Part shown: piece after piece, positions 1 through 8,393 of the stretch | Layout of the letters: each line of letters starts with the position of its first letter | Position numbering within the stretch: position 1 is the first letter of the stretch | The notes under the pieces: generated by a model | What the model saw: the letters and a program-made list of their open reading frames with translations, nothing else | Told to the model about the DNA's origin: nothing | Database searches by the model: none | Made by a program: the position numbers and the translations under genes | Assembly: GCA_026418295.1 (NCBI GenBank) | Contig: JAOABP010000001.1 | Coordinates: 434,001-498,000, forward strand | Length of the DNA: 64,000 nucleotides | Reading direction: 5' to 3' | Source of the DNA: Caldifarciminota bacterium | GTDB taxonomy: Bacteria; Hydrothermota; Tepidihabitantia; Tepidihabitantales; Tepidihabitantaceae

Positions 1-919
1 TTGTTCCCGCCCTGCCCTCAAGCGCTGCCAGCAGATGTTCCGGATCGGTGATCAGCACCTCCCGGCCGCCACCGGCAAGAAACCTGATCGCCGCCTCAAT
101 CTTCGGTCCCATGCTCCCTTCAGGAAAATGTCCCTGCGCCTGATACTCTCTGAGCTCACCGGCACTTATCTGCTCAAGCGGCCGGGCATCCTGCCTGCCG
201 TAATTGAGATAGACCCGGTCCACCGCGGTGGTGATAATCATCCGCTCCGCACCGAGGAGGTTTGCCAGCAAGGCGGAAGCCAGGTCCTTGTCAATTACCG
301 CAGCCACCCCCTTCAGCTCCCCGTTTTCCCTGATCACCGGAATTCCGCCGCCACCGCAGGCGATGACCACCGCACCGGTATTAACCAGACTCCGGACCTC
401 CTCAAGCTCGATTACCGCCTGTGGCAGAGGGGAAGCCACCATCCGGCGATAGCCCCGGCCTGAATCCTCCTTTACGGTCCAGCCCAGCTCCTGCTCCAGC
501 TTCACCGCCTCAGCCCGGGTATAGAACGGACCGACCGGCTTTGAAGGCTGGGAAAATGCCGGGTCATTTTTGTCCACCAGCACCCGGGTTACGACCGTCA
601 CCACCGGCTGACTGATCCCCGCCTGAAGGAAAAGGTTGCCGAGTACCTGCTGAATCATATAGCCGATCTCCGCCTGGGTCTGGGCGTTTGCCGCATCAAG
701 CGGAATCTCAGGCAGACGGTTGCGCGCCAGATAGGAGCGCAAAAGGATGAACCCGACCTGCGGACCGTTGCCATGGGTAATAACTACCCGCTCGCCCTGC
801 CGGACAAGCGCCACCAGCGGTTCACAGCTTGCCTTCAGGGTCGCCAGCTGGTCAGCAAAGGAGATCCGCTCCTTGGAGCGAATCAGTGAGTTGCCACCGA
901 TCGCCACCACTGTTGTCAT
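1..919 (-). CDS. arcC: Carbamate kinase (3' end cut by window edge)
   Basis: Carbamate kinase interconverts carbamoyl phosphate + ADP and carbamate + ATP, the ATP-yielding last step of arginine deiminase or purine/allantoin-type fermentations. About 306 codons are visible, nearly the full family length of 310-315, so only a few residues are missing. The N-terminus reads MTTVVAIGGNSLI. The family motifs follow in order: GNGPQVG, GGGGIPV, DKDLASALLA and GSMGPKIEAA near the end. The ATG at 919 is preceded by a TTGATT/TACTAT promoter ending 7 nt upstream, so the mRNA is probably leaderless. It is divergent from the DUF2703 gene. No other arginine deiminase genes are visible. Identity is firm; the physiological pathway is inference. 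Confidence 0.95.
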   Translation of the reverse strand, partial: MTTVVAIGGNSLIRSKERISFADQLATLKASCEPLVALVRQGERVVITHGNGPQVGFILLRSYLARNRLPEIPLDAANAQTQAEIGYMIQQVLGNLFLQAGISQPVVTVVTRVLVDKNDPAFSQPSKPVGPFYTRAEAVKLEQELGWTVKEDSGRGYRRMVASPLPQAVIELEEVRSLVNTGAVVIACGGGGIPVIRENGELKGVAAVIDKDLASALLANLLGAERMIITTAVDRVYLNYGRQDARPLEQISAGELREYQAQGHFPEGSMGPKIEAAIRFLAGGGREVLITDPEHLLAALEGRAGT

Positions 920-926
920 AGAATTA

Positions 927-954
927 ATAGTAATCATTTCCGCTTACCAATCAA
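927..954 (-). promoter_or_regulatory. Promoter of carbamate kinase gene
   Basis: On the minus strand there is a -35 TTGATT (949-954), a 16-bp spacer and a -10 TACTAT (927-932). The ATG is 7 nt further on, so the transcript would start at or next to the start codon. Confidence 0.6.
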
Positions 955-968
955 GCCGGCACCCATTG

Positions 969-997
969 TTGCATTCTCCTTCCCCAGCAGTTAAAAT
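969..997 (+). promoter_or_regulatory. Promoter of DUF2703 gene, leaderless type
   Basis: -35 TTGCAT (969-974), 17-bp spacer, -10 TAAAAT (992-997), then exactly 6 nt to the ATG at 1004. No Shine-Dalgarno fits in that gap. Confidence 0.6.
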
Positions 998-1003
998 TAA
1001 ATC

Positions 1004-1396
1004 ATGAATAAAAAAATCACCATCATCTGGGAACGGCTGGTTGAGGACAACCGCACCTGTCCCCGCTGCAGCTCAACCGGCGAGGAACTGGAGCAGGCGG
1101 TTGCCCTGCTGAAACCGGTGCTCAGTCAGGCAGGTGTGGAACTGAGCGTTGAACAGCGGGCGCTGACGCTGGAGGAATTCAGACAGGACCCGCTGCGCTC
1201 CAACCGGATTCTGATCAACAGCAAACCGCTGGAATCCTGGCTTGCTGCCCGAACCGGTGCCAGCCCGTGCTGTGATGTGTGCGGTCCTGCCCGGTGCCGC
1301 ACCGTGGAGCTGGAGAACCGGACTTATGAGGCGGTGCCCGCCGAACTGATCGTGCAGGCGGTGCTGAACGCCCTTCAGGAGCTCCGGCAGCAGTAA
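1004..1396 (+). CDS. DUF2703-like cysteine-rich protein
   Basis: A 130-residue cytoplasmic protein with no signal peptide. It resembles DUF2703 family proteins of unknown function: an N-terminal IIWERLVEDNRTCPRC segment with a CxxC pair, a thioredoxin-like alternation of strands and helices (EQRALTLEEF, NRILINSKPLE), and a second cysteine cluster CCDVCGPARCR near residue 90. The cysteine pairs suggest a redox or metal-binding role, which is inference. The stop codon is separated by one base from the start of the next gene, so it is co-transcribed with the methyltransferase. The start is fixed by a promoter whose -10 lies 6 nt upstream of the ATG. Confidence 0.7.
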   Translation: MNKKITIIWERLVEDNRTCPRCSSTGEELEQAVALLKPVLSQAGVELSVEQRALTLEEFRQDPLRSNRILINSKPLESWLAARTGASPCCDVCGPARCRTVELENRTYEAVPAELIVQAVLNALQELRQQ

Positions 1397-1397
1397 G

Positions 1398-2000
1398 ATG
1401 CCCCACCGCTTCAATCCGGCAAGGCGGCACAACCTGCTTGCTCCGGAGCGCAGAAAAAGACTGCCTGCCGCAAGAATTGTCCGGCAACTGGAGATCGCTC
1501 CTGATCATACGGTTCTGGACATCGGCGCCGGGGTCGGCTACTTCGCCCGTGCCCTGCTCCGGCAGCTCGGTTCTGGCGGCAGACTGATCGCTGTTGACAT
1601 CTCACCGGTGATGCTGGAGGAGCTGGAGAAAAACCTGCCCCGCTCGCCGGCAGAGGTCCGGACCCTGATTGCGGATGCGGTGCAGATACCCCTGCCGGAC
1701 AGAAGCGCGGACCGGATCCTGATGGCACTGATACTCCACGAAATCGCTGAACCGAAAGCAGCACTCAGGGAAGCCCGGCGCCTGCTCAAGCCCGATGGCA
1801 GACTGCTGATTGTGGAGTGGCACAAGATAAAACCGCCCCCCGGACCACCGGAGAAGGAACGGCTTGACCCGGGTGAACTCTTCAAACTGGCGCGCCAGAC
1901 CGGATTTGACATCGCCGACCATGATGATATCAACCGGTTTCACTATCTCACCCTCCTGCAACCGGTTGCCAGAAAAAGGCGTCATGATATAATTGAGTGA
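1398..2000 (+). CDS. SAM-dependent methyltransferase (class I, UbiE-like)
   Basis: A 200-residue class I methyltransferase, which transfers a methyl group from S-adenosylmethionine to an unknown substrate. The SAM-binding glycine motif is VLDIGAGVGYFARAL (about residues 38-52). The acidic ribose-binding residue follows in LIAVDISPVML, and motif II/III residues are in LIADAVQIPLPDRSADRI and LKPDGRLLIVEW. Its start lies one base after the DUF2703 stop. Its stop codon TGA (1998-2000) is inside the 5' strand of the P1 helix of RNase P RNA, so gene and RNA overlap. Methylation of arsenic or a quinone is possible for this subfamily, but the sequence does not decide it. Confidence 0.85.
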   Translation: MPHRFNPARRHNLLAPERRKRLPAARIVRQLEIAPDHTVLDIGAGVGYFARALLRQLGSGGRLIAVDISPVMLEELEKNLPRSPAEVRTLIADAVQIPLPDRSADRILMALILHEIAEPKAALREARRLLKPDGRLLIVEWHKIKPPPGPPEKERLDPGELFKLARQTGFDIADHDDINRFHYLTLLQPVARKRRHDIIE

Positions 2001-2377
2001 AGGCGGGTCGGACGGTCGCCCCGGTTGTTCCGGGGAGGAAAGTCCGGGCACCACAGGGCAAGGCACTCGTTAAGCGCGAGGCGGTATGCGGGTGACCGCA
2101 TGCCGACGGAAAGTGTCACAGAAACGACACCGCCCGCACCGGTTGAGGTTGCCGGTGCAGGTAAGGGTGAAAAAGTGCGGTAAGAGCGCACTATCCGGTA
2201 TGGTGACATGCCGGATGGACAAACCCTGCCTGGTGCAAGACCAACAGGGAAGAGGACTTGCCCGGTCCGTCTGATTCCCGGGTAGGTTGCTTGAGGCTGA
2301 CGGGCAACTGTCAGTCCCAGAGAAATGACCGTCGCCCCGCAAGGGGTACAGAACCCGGCTTACAGACCCGCCTTCAC
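1997..2377 (+). ncRNA. rnpB: RNase P RNA, bacterial type A
   Basis: The catalytic RNA of RNase P, which removes 5' leaders from pre-tRNA. The conserved 5' core GAGGAAAGTCCGGGC (about 2034-2048) and the 3' core around ACAGAACCCGGCTTACAG are present. A 12-bp P1 helix pairs GTGAAGGCGGGT (1997-2008) with ACCCGCCTTCAC (2366-2377), which sets the ends. The internal GGTAAGGGTGAAA and AGAGGACTTGCCC segments also match the family. About 380 nt is a normal length. It starts inside the last codons of the methyltransferase gene. Confidence 0.95.
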
Positions 2378-2624
2378 CTGAACTTCCCTATTATCAGTTA
2401 GAGTCCGGCTCGAACATAAAATTCACCGCCTGATTCTGCCCCCGGAATTGCAGGTTTATTAATGTCAATAACTTACAGATTTATTTTTCATTTTTGCCCC
2501 TGCCCGGGTGGCAGTTCCCCTCACCATCGGGCATAATATGGGTCCTGGTGCAAGTGCGGAAGGTGCGGTCGGAGATCAGACAGAACAAGTTGACACCGGC
2601 AGGATTTCCGGCAAGCTACTATAT

Positions 2625-4007
2625 ATGGAGCAGAAGGCAAAAGGCAAAGGACCGGAAATCAGGGTAAAATTCATTGATATCAAATACTGTGACCTCTGGG
2701 GCAGACTGCGTCATGTGACCATTCCGGCGGAAAACCTGAAATCGGCAGTGGAAAACGGTGTCGGCTTTGACAGCTCCTCGGTTGCGGGATTCGGCAAGGT
2801 TGAGTCCGGTGATATGATTCTCAAGCCGGATCTGGATACTGCAATCGTTGAACCATTTACCAGCGAACCGACCGTCTCGATGTTTGCTGAAATCTATCAC
2901 CCCCAGACCGGCCAGCGCTATGAGCATGACCCGCGCTATATCCTGCAGAAGGCGGTGAGCACCGTGAAAAAGACAACCGGCTGTGATGAGATCATGCTTC
3001 TCCCCGAGTTTGAGTTCTATCTCTTCACCTCGGCCGAGTTCTGGACCGATGAAAGCTCCGCAGTTTACCGGGTGACCAGTGAGGAGCTCAAGCATGATGA
3101 CCAGACCGGCACCGCCCTGTTCAAGGGTTCTGCCTATCATGTCGCCCCGCCCTTTGACCGCAGTCATGACTTCCGCAGTCAGCTCGTCTGTCTGATGAAC
3201 AGCTGTGGCATACCGGTCAAATACCATCACCATGAAGGCGGCAGATTTGCTCAGATTGAGGTTGAACCCGGATACCTGCCGGCAGGCCGTGCCGGTGATG
3301 CCATCATTCTCACCAAGTATCTGATCCGCAACCTCGCATTCCGGCAGGGCAGAACCGCAACCTTCATGCCCAAGCCGATTTACAACGAACCCGGCTCCGG
3401 AATGCATATCCATCAGTATCTGGTGAAAAAGGGCGCCTCGCTGTTCGGCGACCGCCGGAGTTCGACCGGACTGAGCCGGCTGGCACTCAATTATATCGGC
3501 GGTATCCTTGAGCATCTGCCCGCACTCTGCGCCCTGACCAACCCGTCAACCAACTCCTATCGCCGGCTCGTGCCCGGTTATGAGGCACCCACCGAAGCCT
3601 TCTTCTCCATTGCCAACCGGACCGCAGCGATCCGGATTCCGGGCTATATCCGCAGACCGGAAAAGATGGCGCTGGAATACCGGGTTCCGGATGCGACCGC
3701 CAACCCCTATCTGGCGCTGGCAGCAATCCTCCTTGCCGGGCTGGACGGCATCCGGCGCCGGCTTGACCCTGGTCTGCCTCAGACGGTACGGGGTGGCACC
3801 GCGGAAATGCGCTCCAGAAGCACACCGGTACCCTCAGACCTGATGCAGGCGCTCCGGGAACTGGAAAATGACCACCAGTTCCTGACCGGAACCGGTGTGT
3901 TTACCGAAGAGACCATTCGCAAGTGGATTGAGCTGAAGCGGATTGAGGCCGAGGCGATCGCCCGGCGCCCCCATCCCTGGGAGTTCAACCTTTACTACGG
4001 CTGCTGA
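2625..4007 (+). CDS. glnA: Glutamine synthetase, type I
   Basis: ATP-dependent ligation of ammonia to glutamate in the cytoplasm, the main nitrogen-assimilation step. The reading frame is open from a GTG at 2508. The ATG at 2625 is preferred because the family alignment begins at KFIDIKYCDLWGRLRHVTIP, and a TTGACA lies 35 nt upstream, the distance seen at the leaderless genes of this window. From there it has 460 residues. Motifs: FDSSSVAGF, the metal and glutamate site GSGMHIHQ, NPSTNSYRRLVPGYEAP (ATP site) and EYRVPDATANPYLALAA. The NLYDLP adenylylation segment of enterobacterial-type enzymes is not seen, so control by adenylylation is unlikely. It is monocistronic between rnpB and a convergent secreted-protein gene. 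Confidence 0.95.
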   Translation: MEQKAKGKGPEIRVKFIDIKYCDLWGRLRHVTIPAENLKSAVENGVGFDSSSVAGFGKVESGDMILKPDLDTAIVEPFTSEPTVSMFAEIYHPQTGQRYEHDPRYILQKAVSTVKKTTGCDEIMLLPEFEFYLFTSAEFWTDESSAVYRVTSEELKHDDQTGTALFKGSAYHVAPPFDRSHDFRSQLVCLMNSCGIPVKYHHHEGGRFAQIEVEPGYLPAGRAGDAIILTKYLIRNLAFRQGRTATFMPKPIYNEPGSGMHIHQYLVKKGASLFGDRRSSTGLSRLALNYIGGILEHLPALCALTNPSTNSYRRLVPGYEAPTEAFFSIANRTAAIRIPGYIRRPEKMALEYRVPDATANPYLALAAILLAGLDGIRRRLDPGLPQTVRGGTAEMRSRSTPVPSDLMQALRELENDHQFLTGTGVFTEETIRKWIELKRIEAEAIARRPHPWEFNLYYGC

Positions 4008-4063
4008 AAAACCGGCGGAATCCTGCCTCATCGCCCGATTCGGTCCTTTTTAACCCGAATCTT

Positions 4064-6649
4064 TCAGTACAACCGCACAACCTTTATCGGGCGGTTCATC
4101 AGCCCGGTTCTGACAAAATAGACACCGGCAGGCAGACTGCTGATCGAAATCTCCACTCGGTAGTCTGAATGCAGAGTAGCTTGGTTATATAAAAGCACCC
4201 GGCGACCATCGGCGCTGTAAATCTCAATGTCAGCCCGTTCCCCATTGTCCCCCCTCACCATTAACGGCAACCGTTTACTGACAACCGTGGGCAGTGCTGC
4301 GAAACCGGAACACCGCTCCGGCTCAGTAACTCCAACTGGCGGACGGCTGCAGATGGCACCGTAAACCCGTCCGGTGTTGTACGGTTCCGGTGTGAATTCA
4401 GCGACCGTCACCGCCAGCCGGCTATTATGCCCGCCTGCCAGTCGGGCATTAGCTAAATAATAGTCACTCCTCTTGATTTCCCAGCCGGCAGTGTCATAGG
4501 GCATTCCGTTCCGGCTGATCAGGCTGAGATTCAGACTGTGGTATTTGCCCCGGAGCAGAATGTAATCAGTGCCGTCAAACACCAAGTCGGTCGGATACCT
4601 TCCCCCCAGAAAAATCCCGGCGCTGTCCAGCACCGCACCGTCTGCGGATATCCTGGTGCCAACCGCCACACCCCGGACATTTGCCGGCGGGATTCTTCCA
4701 TTCGACCAGGCAACCAGAAAATCGCTCCCATCAGTGGCAAGCGCCAGCGGATCCTTGACCACACTACCGGGTGTAAAGGAGAGTAGTATCGTATCATAGA
4801 CAACCGCTGCGGTATCCACAAATGCACCGAGAACTCTATTGGGTTCCGAGCTAATCGCGCTGCCTCGGATCCAGGCGACGAAAAACCGGCTTTGATTGCT
4901 GGTTACCGCGGGGTAAAAATTCCCCCTCCCGAGACCTGCCGGAAAAATCATAAAGCCGAATGTATCAATGAGCGTTCCATCGCTTCTTACTCTGGTGCCG
5001 AACAGAAAGGGGTAACCACTGCCGATGGATGCACTGTAAACTACCAGGTAAATTCCACTCAGACAGGCAACATCAGGAACGAACTCATACCAGTCGGGAC
5101 CGGCACGGATAATAATACCTTCCGGGTCGAGGACCTCACCCTGTTGTGTTATCCGGACGCCGACGATATCGTTGTCTGCCATTAAGGTCATGAAATAATT
5201 TTCGCCATCAAAGCATAATCGGGGATGCGCCACCTTCCGGGCTTTAAACACCTTAAACACACCCGGTTCCTGCACAGTTCCCTCAGGTGAAATGAATACA
5301 CCCCAGATAGCATCATCATTATCTACATTGCTCCGCCAGACAAACAGGTAGTTTGTCCCGTCGAACTCAACATCACTGTGTCTCTGGGATCCTCCAGCAG
5401 TGGAAAGCATTGTTGTATCCAGCACCTGTCCGGCTGAGTTCATCACTGCCATTTTGACATTCCGAGAGGTAAGATCCTCCACCTCATCCCATGCCACCAC
5501 AAAGAGACCGTTGCCACCGGCAACATCCGGATCATACATCTTGTCATCATCAGTGTCAATCACAATAAACCCTGAATCAAGCGGTTGTCCGCTGCTGTCA
5601 ATCCGGCGGCAATAGAGGTACCCGGTGCCGTCTGTGGGGTGAAATTGAACCGCCATTAGGTATATGCCGTTGCCTCCGGTTACCCGCAATCCCGGAAAAT
5701 CAACCTCCACCCGCACCGAATCGATAAGTACCGGAATGGTGTCAATAAGCACACCTGCCGGATTAACTCGGACACCGAAAATCTTATACCAGACGGTGGG
5801 CGAATGGGGTGAAAATGTGAGGAAATAATTGCCATTGGCAAAGCACAGCCCGAACTGATACCGGCTACCTTCCATAAGATCATACCTGGGCGGTGGTGGA
5901 TTGACAGGCTGTTTCCAGAATACCAGCGTATCCCGGATGCAACCGGCAGAATCTGTCACCAGCCCGCAGTTCCGGTATTCTCCCATTGCGTAATCTATGA
6001 TTTTCAGCGCAATCAGCTGAGTTGTGCCGGCGCTGGCAACCTGAATATCTTCAACCAGCACATCCGGACCGGCGGCAAAGTAGGCAACCGGGGCGGAATC
6101 GGCAAACCGGCCGTTGAAGTAAATCCGCCTGCCCCAGAGCGTATCCCGTGCCCACCATGTGACCAGGTAGGAGGAGCTTCCTGCTGTAACCCGTGGCGCA
6201 TACCCGTTACCCGCTTCCAGTATTATCGCTTCGGAATCAAGCGGTGCCAGATCCGGTCTCAGCCGCTTTGCCAGAATCTGACCCGAGTCAATGTAGACCC
6301 TCTGCTCCCAGACAAGCAGGATATTATCACCGTTTGCCGCCACACCAAAATCGTTAATATCATAACCTTCAGGAACACGGTGGACTGATTTTCCAATTGA
6401 ATCCTGAAGGGCCCCGCTCTCCGAGATCCTTGCGGCAAAAATTGCCCGGAATTCGATCAAATCGATCCTTGAGTCAACCCAGAAGGCGATGAACTGATGC
6501 GAATCAAAAACAACCTTCGATTTCCACTGGTCATAAACCTCCCCCACAATTCTGCGGGTAGTATCAAGCATGAAGAACCGGGGCGGATCGGAATATCCTC
6601 CAGCACCGGCAACCGCAAGTAAACTGATCAGCAGTTTAACCGCCCTCAT
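4064..6649 (-). CDS. Large secreted protein with C-terminal sorting-type tail
   Basis: An 861-residue exported protein. The N-terminus MRAVKLLISLLAVAGAGGYS is a signal peptide. The body consists of about 50-residue repeats typified by 'DGTNYLFVWRSN', 'GGNGLFVVAWDE', 'DGSDFLVAWSNG' and 'DGTDYILLRGKY', a pattern seen in predicted beta-propellers of secreted proteins. The last 80 residues form a sorting-type tail (IEIYSADGRRV...SISSLPAGVYFVRTG...). Likely extracellular or surface-attached; the ligand is unknown. It lies about 40 bp downstream of the small frameshifted lipoprotein gene and probably shares its promoter (6909-6935). Alternation of 'LVAW' with Asp/Asn-Gly turns suggests binding rather than catalysis. 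No catalytic motif is recognised. Confidence 0.85.
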   Translation of the reverse strand: MRAVKLLISLLAVAGAGGYSDPPRFFMLDTTRRIVGEVYDQWKSKVVFDSHQFIAFWVDSRIDLIEFRAIFAARISESGALQDSIGKSVHRVPEGYDINDFGVAANGDNILLVWEQRVYIDSGQILAKRLRPDLAPLDSEAIILEAGNGYAPRVTAGSSSYLVTWWARDTLWGRRIYFNGRFADSAPVAYFAAGPDVLVEDIQVASAGTTQLIALKIIDYAMGEYRNCGLVTDSAGCIRDTLVFWKQPVNPPPPRYDLMEGSRYQFGLCFANGNYFLTFSPHSPTVWYKIFGVRVNPAGVLIDTIPVLIDSVRVEVDFPGLRVTGGNGIYLMAVQFHPTDGTGYLYCRRIDSSGQPLDSGFIVIDTDDDKMYDPDVAGGNGLFVVAWDEVEDLTSRNVKMAVMNSAGQVLDTTMLSTAGGSQRHSDVEFDGTNYLFVWRSNVDNDDAIWGVFISPEGTVQEPGVFKVFKARKVAHPRLCFDGENYFMTLMADNDIVGVRITQQGEVLDPEGIIIRAGPDWYEFVPDVACLSGIYLVVYSASIGSGYPFLFGTRVRSDGTLIDTFGFMIFPAGLGRGNFYPAVTSNQSRFFVAWIRGSAISSEPNRVLGAFVDTAAVVYDTILLSFTPGSVVKDPLALATDGSDFLVAWSNGRIPPANVRGVAVGTRISADGAVLDSAGIFLGGRYPTDLVFDGTDYILLRGKYHSLNLSLISRNGMPYDTAGWEIKRSDYYLANARLAGGHNSRLAVTVAEFTPEPYNTGRVYGAICSRPPVGVTEPERCSGFAALPTVVSKRLPLMVRGDNGERADIEIYSADGRRVLLYNQATLHSDYRVEISISSLPAGVYFVRTGLMNRPIKVVRLY

Positions 6650-6685
6650 ACCTCATCCCGTTTATCTTATTTTAATACTAAAATT

Positions 6686-6859
6686 TTAGCCGATGTCGCA
6701 CCTTTCCCGGTCGCATTCAGGAGATACCTGATACACAAAGTTATTGTTTTCCGGCAACCACTCCTCATCGTTGTTGTCAGTTACTCTGACTATCTCCTGC
6801 CCCCACAAACGAAAAGCAAAGCCAGGAGAAGGGATAGATATGTTTTGTTTATCATACAT
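6686..6859 (-). pseudogene. Small lipoprotein-like ORF, split by a one-base frameshift or using an overlapping start
   Basis: The ATG at 6855 has ideal spacing (8 nt) from AGGAG (6864-6868). It opens MINKTYLSLLLALLFVCG, a lipoprotein-type signal, but this frame stops four residues later. The frame entered by one extra G in the GGGGG run continues GQEIVRVTDNNDEEWLPE and on to ...CDRERCDIG, ending at 6686. Alternatively an ATG at 6857 opens the second frame directly as an intact 57-codon ORF, without the signal peptide and with only 4 nt from the Shine-Dalgarno. Signal plus acidic mature domain makes more sense than either alone, so I read it as one small lipoprotein gene with a homopolymer frameshift. 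It is upstream of, and co-directional with, the 861-residue secreted protein. No family is recognised. Confidence 0.5.
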
Positions 6860-6908
6860 ACATCTCCTAATGTGTTACTAACCCGATTCTCCTGCTCTGA
6901 CGATATAT

Positions 6909-6935
6909 ATTATAGGCCATTTTAATTTTTGTCAA
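6909..6935 (-). promoter_or_regulatory. Promoter of lipoprotein / secreted protein unit
   Basis: On the minus strand: TTGACA (6930-6935), 15-bp spacer, perfect TATAAT (6909-6914), then a leader of about 50 nt with AGGAG at 6864-6868. A divergent promoter for the RidA gene begins 10 bp away. Confidence 0.65.
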
Positions 6936-6945
6936 TCACCGTTAT

Positions 6946-6974
6946 TTGACATATAACCAACGCTGATTTATGCT
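6946..6974 (+). promoter_or_regulatory. Promoter upstream of RidA operon
   Basis: TTGACA (6946-6951), 17-bp spacer, TATGCT (6969-6974), about 60 nt before the preferred start. A second -10-like TATATT at 7011-7016 sits 5 nt before an in-frame ATG at 7022 but has no clear -35. Confidence 0.5.
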
Positions 6975-7039
6975 TTATCAGTTAACAAGCTCATGCTTCT
7001 TGATCGGTAATATATTGACCGATGAAAGGAATTAGGGAC

Positions 7040-7417
7040 ATGAAGAAATCAATCAGCAGTGAAAAGGCACCGAAGCCGGTCGGACCATACAGTCCGGCAG
7101 TAATCGCCGGTGAATTTGTCTGGACTTCAGGTCAGCTCGGCATTGACCCGGCAACCGGCGAGCTCGTTCCGGGCGGTATTGAAGCCGAGACTGAACAGGC
7201 GCTGAAAAATCTTGCTGCGGTGCTGGAGGCAGCAGGCAGCGGTCTGGACCGGGTAATCAAAACCCTCATCTTTATCACCGATATGAGCCAGTTTGCCAAG
7301 GTGAATGCGGTCTATGCCCGGTATTTCCAGGAGCCCTATCCTGCCCGCTCCACCGTGCAGGTATCAGCCCTGCCCAAGGGTGCGATGGTGGAAATTGAGG
7401 CGGTTGCTCTGCGTTAA
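7040..7417 (+). CDS. ridA: RidA family enamine/imine deaminase
   Basis: RidA hydrolyses reactive 2-aminoacrylate and other enamine/imine intermediates released by PLP enzymes, protecting them from damage. With the start at 7040 the protein has 125 residues, the normal size. The chosen ATG follows AAAGGA at 9 nt and gives the usual N-terminus MKKSISSEKAPKPVGPYSPA. An in-frame ATG at 7022 would add six residues. Motifs: GPYSPAV, WTSGQLGIDP, and the C-terminal ARSTVQVSALPKGAMVEIEAVA, which contains the arginine that binds the carboxylate. It is the first gene of a coupled set with the TPR protein and the hydrogenase-maturation protease. Confidence 0.93.
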   Translation: MKKSISSEKAPKPVGPYSPAVIAGEFVWTSGQLGIDPATGELVPGGIEAETEQALKNLAAVLEAAGSGLDRVIKTLIFITDMSQFAKVNAVYARYFQEPYPARSTVQVSALPKGAMVEIEAVALR

Positions 7418-8393
7418 GCTCGTTCTGCTGGCAGCGCTCAGCGCTCAGCCCGCAGGTATCAATGAATCAATCATTTTCGCCCGGGACCTGTCCTATCGTC
7501 AGCTTTATCAGACTGCCCGGGAGAAGGTGGAGCTGCTGAAACAGCGTCCCGGCACCCGGCTTGCCGGACTTTTCTGGCAGGCGTGCCTGCTTCAGCTGCT
7601 GATCTATGACTCGGGCAATACCGCCCTCGTGGACTCGTTTGAGCACTGCACCGAGCAGGTGCTTGGTGCCTGCCGGCGCCGGCTCCAGGAGAATGAACAG
7701 GATGCATCAGCCCATCTCTATCTCGGTCTTGCCCTGCTCAACCGGGCAAACCTCCGCTCCTGGCAGAACCGGAAGTTTGACGCCTTCATGACCATGCTCA
7801 AAGTTCCGTCCCATCTGAAACGGGCGCTGACGCTTGACCCGCAACTGCACGATGCCCGGTTCGGGCTGGCGGTGATTGAGTATTTCAAGGCAACCGCTGA
7901 CCGCTACTGCCTCGGACTCGGCCTGCTCGGCTCACGCGAACGGGCATACCGGCAGATGGAGGCGGCACAGCGCAACGCCGAACTGCTCCAGCCGATGGCG
8001 GAGTTCATGCTCGGATTCATGCACAAGGAGGACGGCAACTACCCGGCAGCAATCCGCCACTGTCAGGCGCTGCTTCGGCGCTATCCCGGCAACCGCTCGG
8101 CAAGGCGGCTTCTGCGCGATATATATCTGGCAAAGGGTGACTACCGGCAGGTAATTACCCTCGGCCGGGAACTTGATGCCGACATCCGCCAGACATTTCC
8201 TGAAAACCGTTACGGCCTGACCGAAAACTGGCTCAAGCTGGCATACGCCTGGCAGGGTCTGGGTATCGCGGACAGTGCGGTTCATTATGCCGACCGGGTC
8301 ATCGCTCTGGAGTGCTACGCCTCCAGGGTTCCCTGGCTCGGCAGCTATGTCCGGGAGGCAAAAGCCCTTAAGTACCGGCAGCGGCGGGGATGA
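7404..8393 (+). CDS. Exported TPR-repeat protein
   Basis: About 329 residues if translation begins at TTG 7404, which overlaps the ridA end by 14 nt and is preceded by TTGAGG. That start gives MLCVKLVLLAALSAQPAG, a short signal-like hydrophobic segment. The body carries helical repeats of TPR type: AHLYLGLALLNRANL, AEFMLGFMHKEDGNYPAAI, ARRLLRDIYLAKGDYRQVI and LKLAYAWQGLGIADSAVHYA. It is probably a periplasmic protein-protein interaction scaffold. The frame extends upstream inside ridA, but that part is read in another frame and is not believed. Its function with the neighbouring protease is unknown. It overlaps the next gene by 4 nt (ATGA). Confidence 0.75.
   Translation: MLCVKLVLLAALSAQPAGINESIIFARDLSYRQLYQTAREKVELLKQRPGTRLAGLFWQACLLQLLIYDSGNTALVDSFEHCTEQVLGACRRRLQENEQDASAHLYLGLALLNRANLRSWQNRKFDAFMTMLKVPSHLKRALTLDPQLHDARFGLAVIEYFKATADRYCLGLGLLGSRERAYRQMEAAQRNAELLQPMAEFMLGFMHKEDGNYPAAIRHCQALLRRYPGNRSARRLLRDIYLAKGDYRQVITLGRELDADIRQTFPENRYGLTENWLKLAYAWQGLGIADSAVHYADRVIALECYASRVPWLGSYVREAKALKYRQRRG

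Noticed and set aside
2508..2624. Long N-terminal extension of glutamine synthetase from GTG 2508
   Set aside because: The 39 added residues do not resemble glutamine synthetases, whose alignment begins near residue 10 of the shorter form; ATG 2538 is also unsupported.
7305..7403. Upstream extension of the TPR protein inside ridA
   Set aside because: This stretch is an out-of-frame reading of ridA; the TTG at 7404 gives a signal peptide and is preceded by GAGG.
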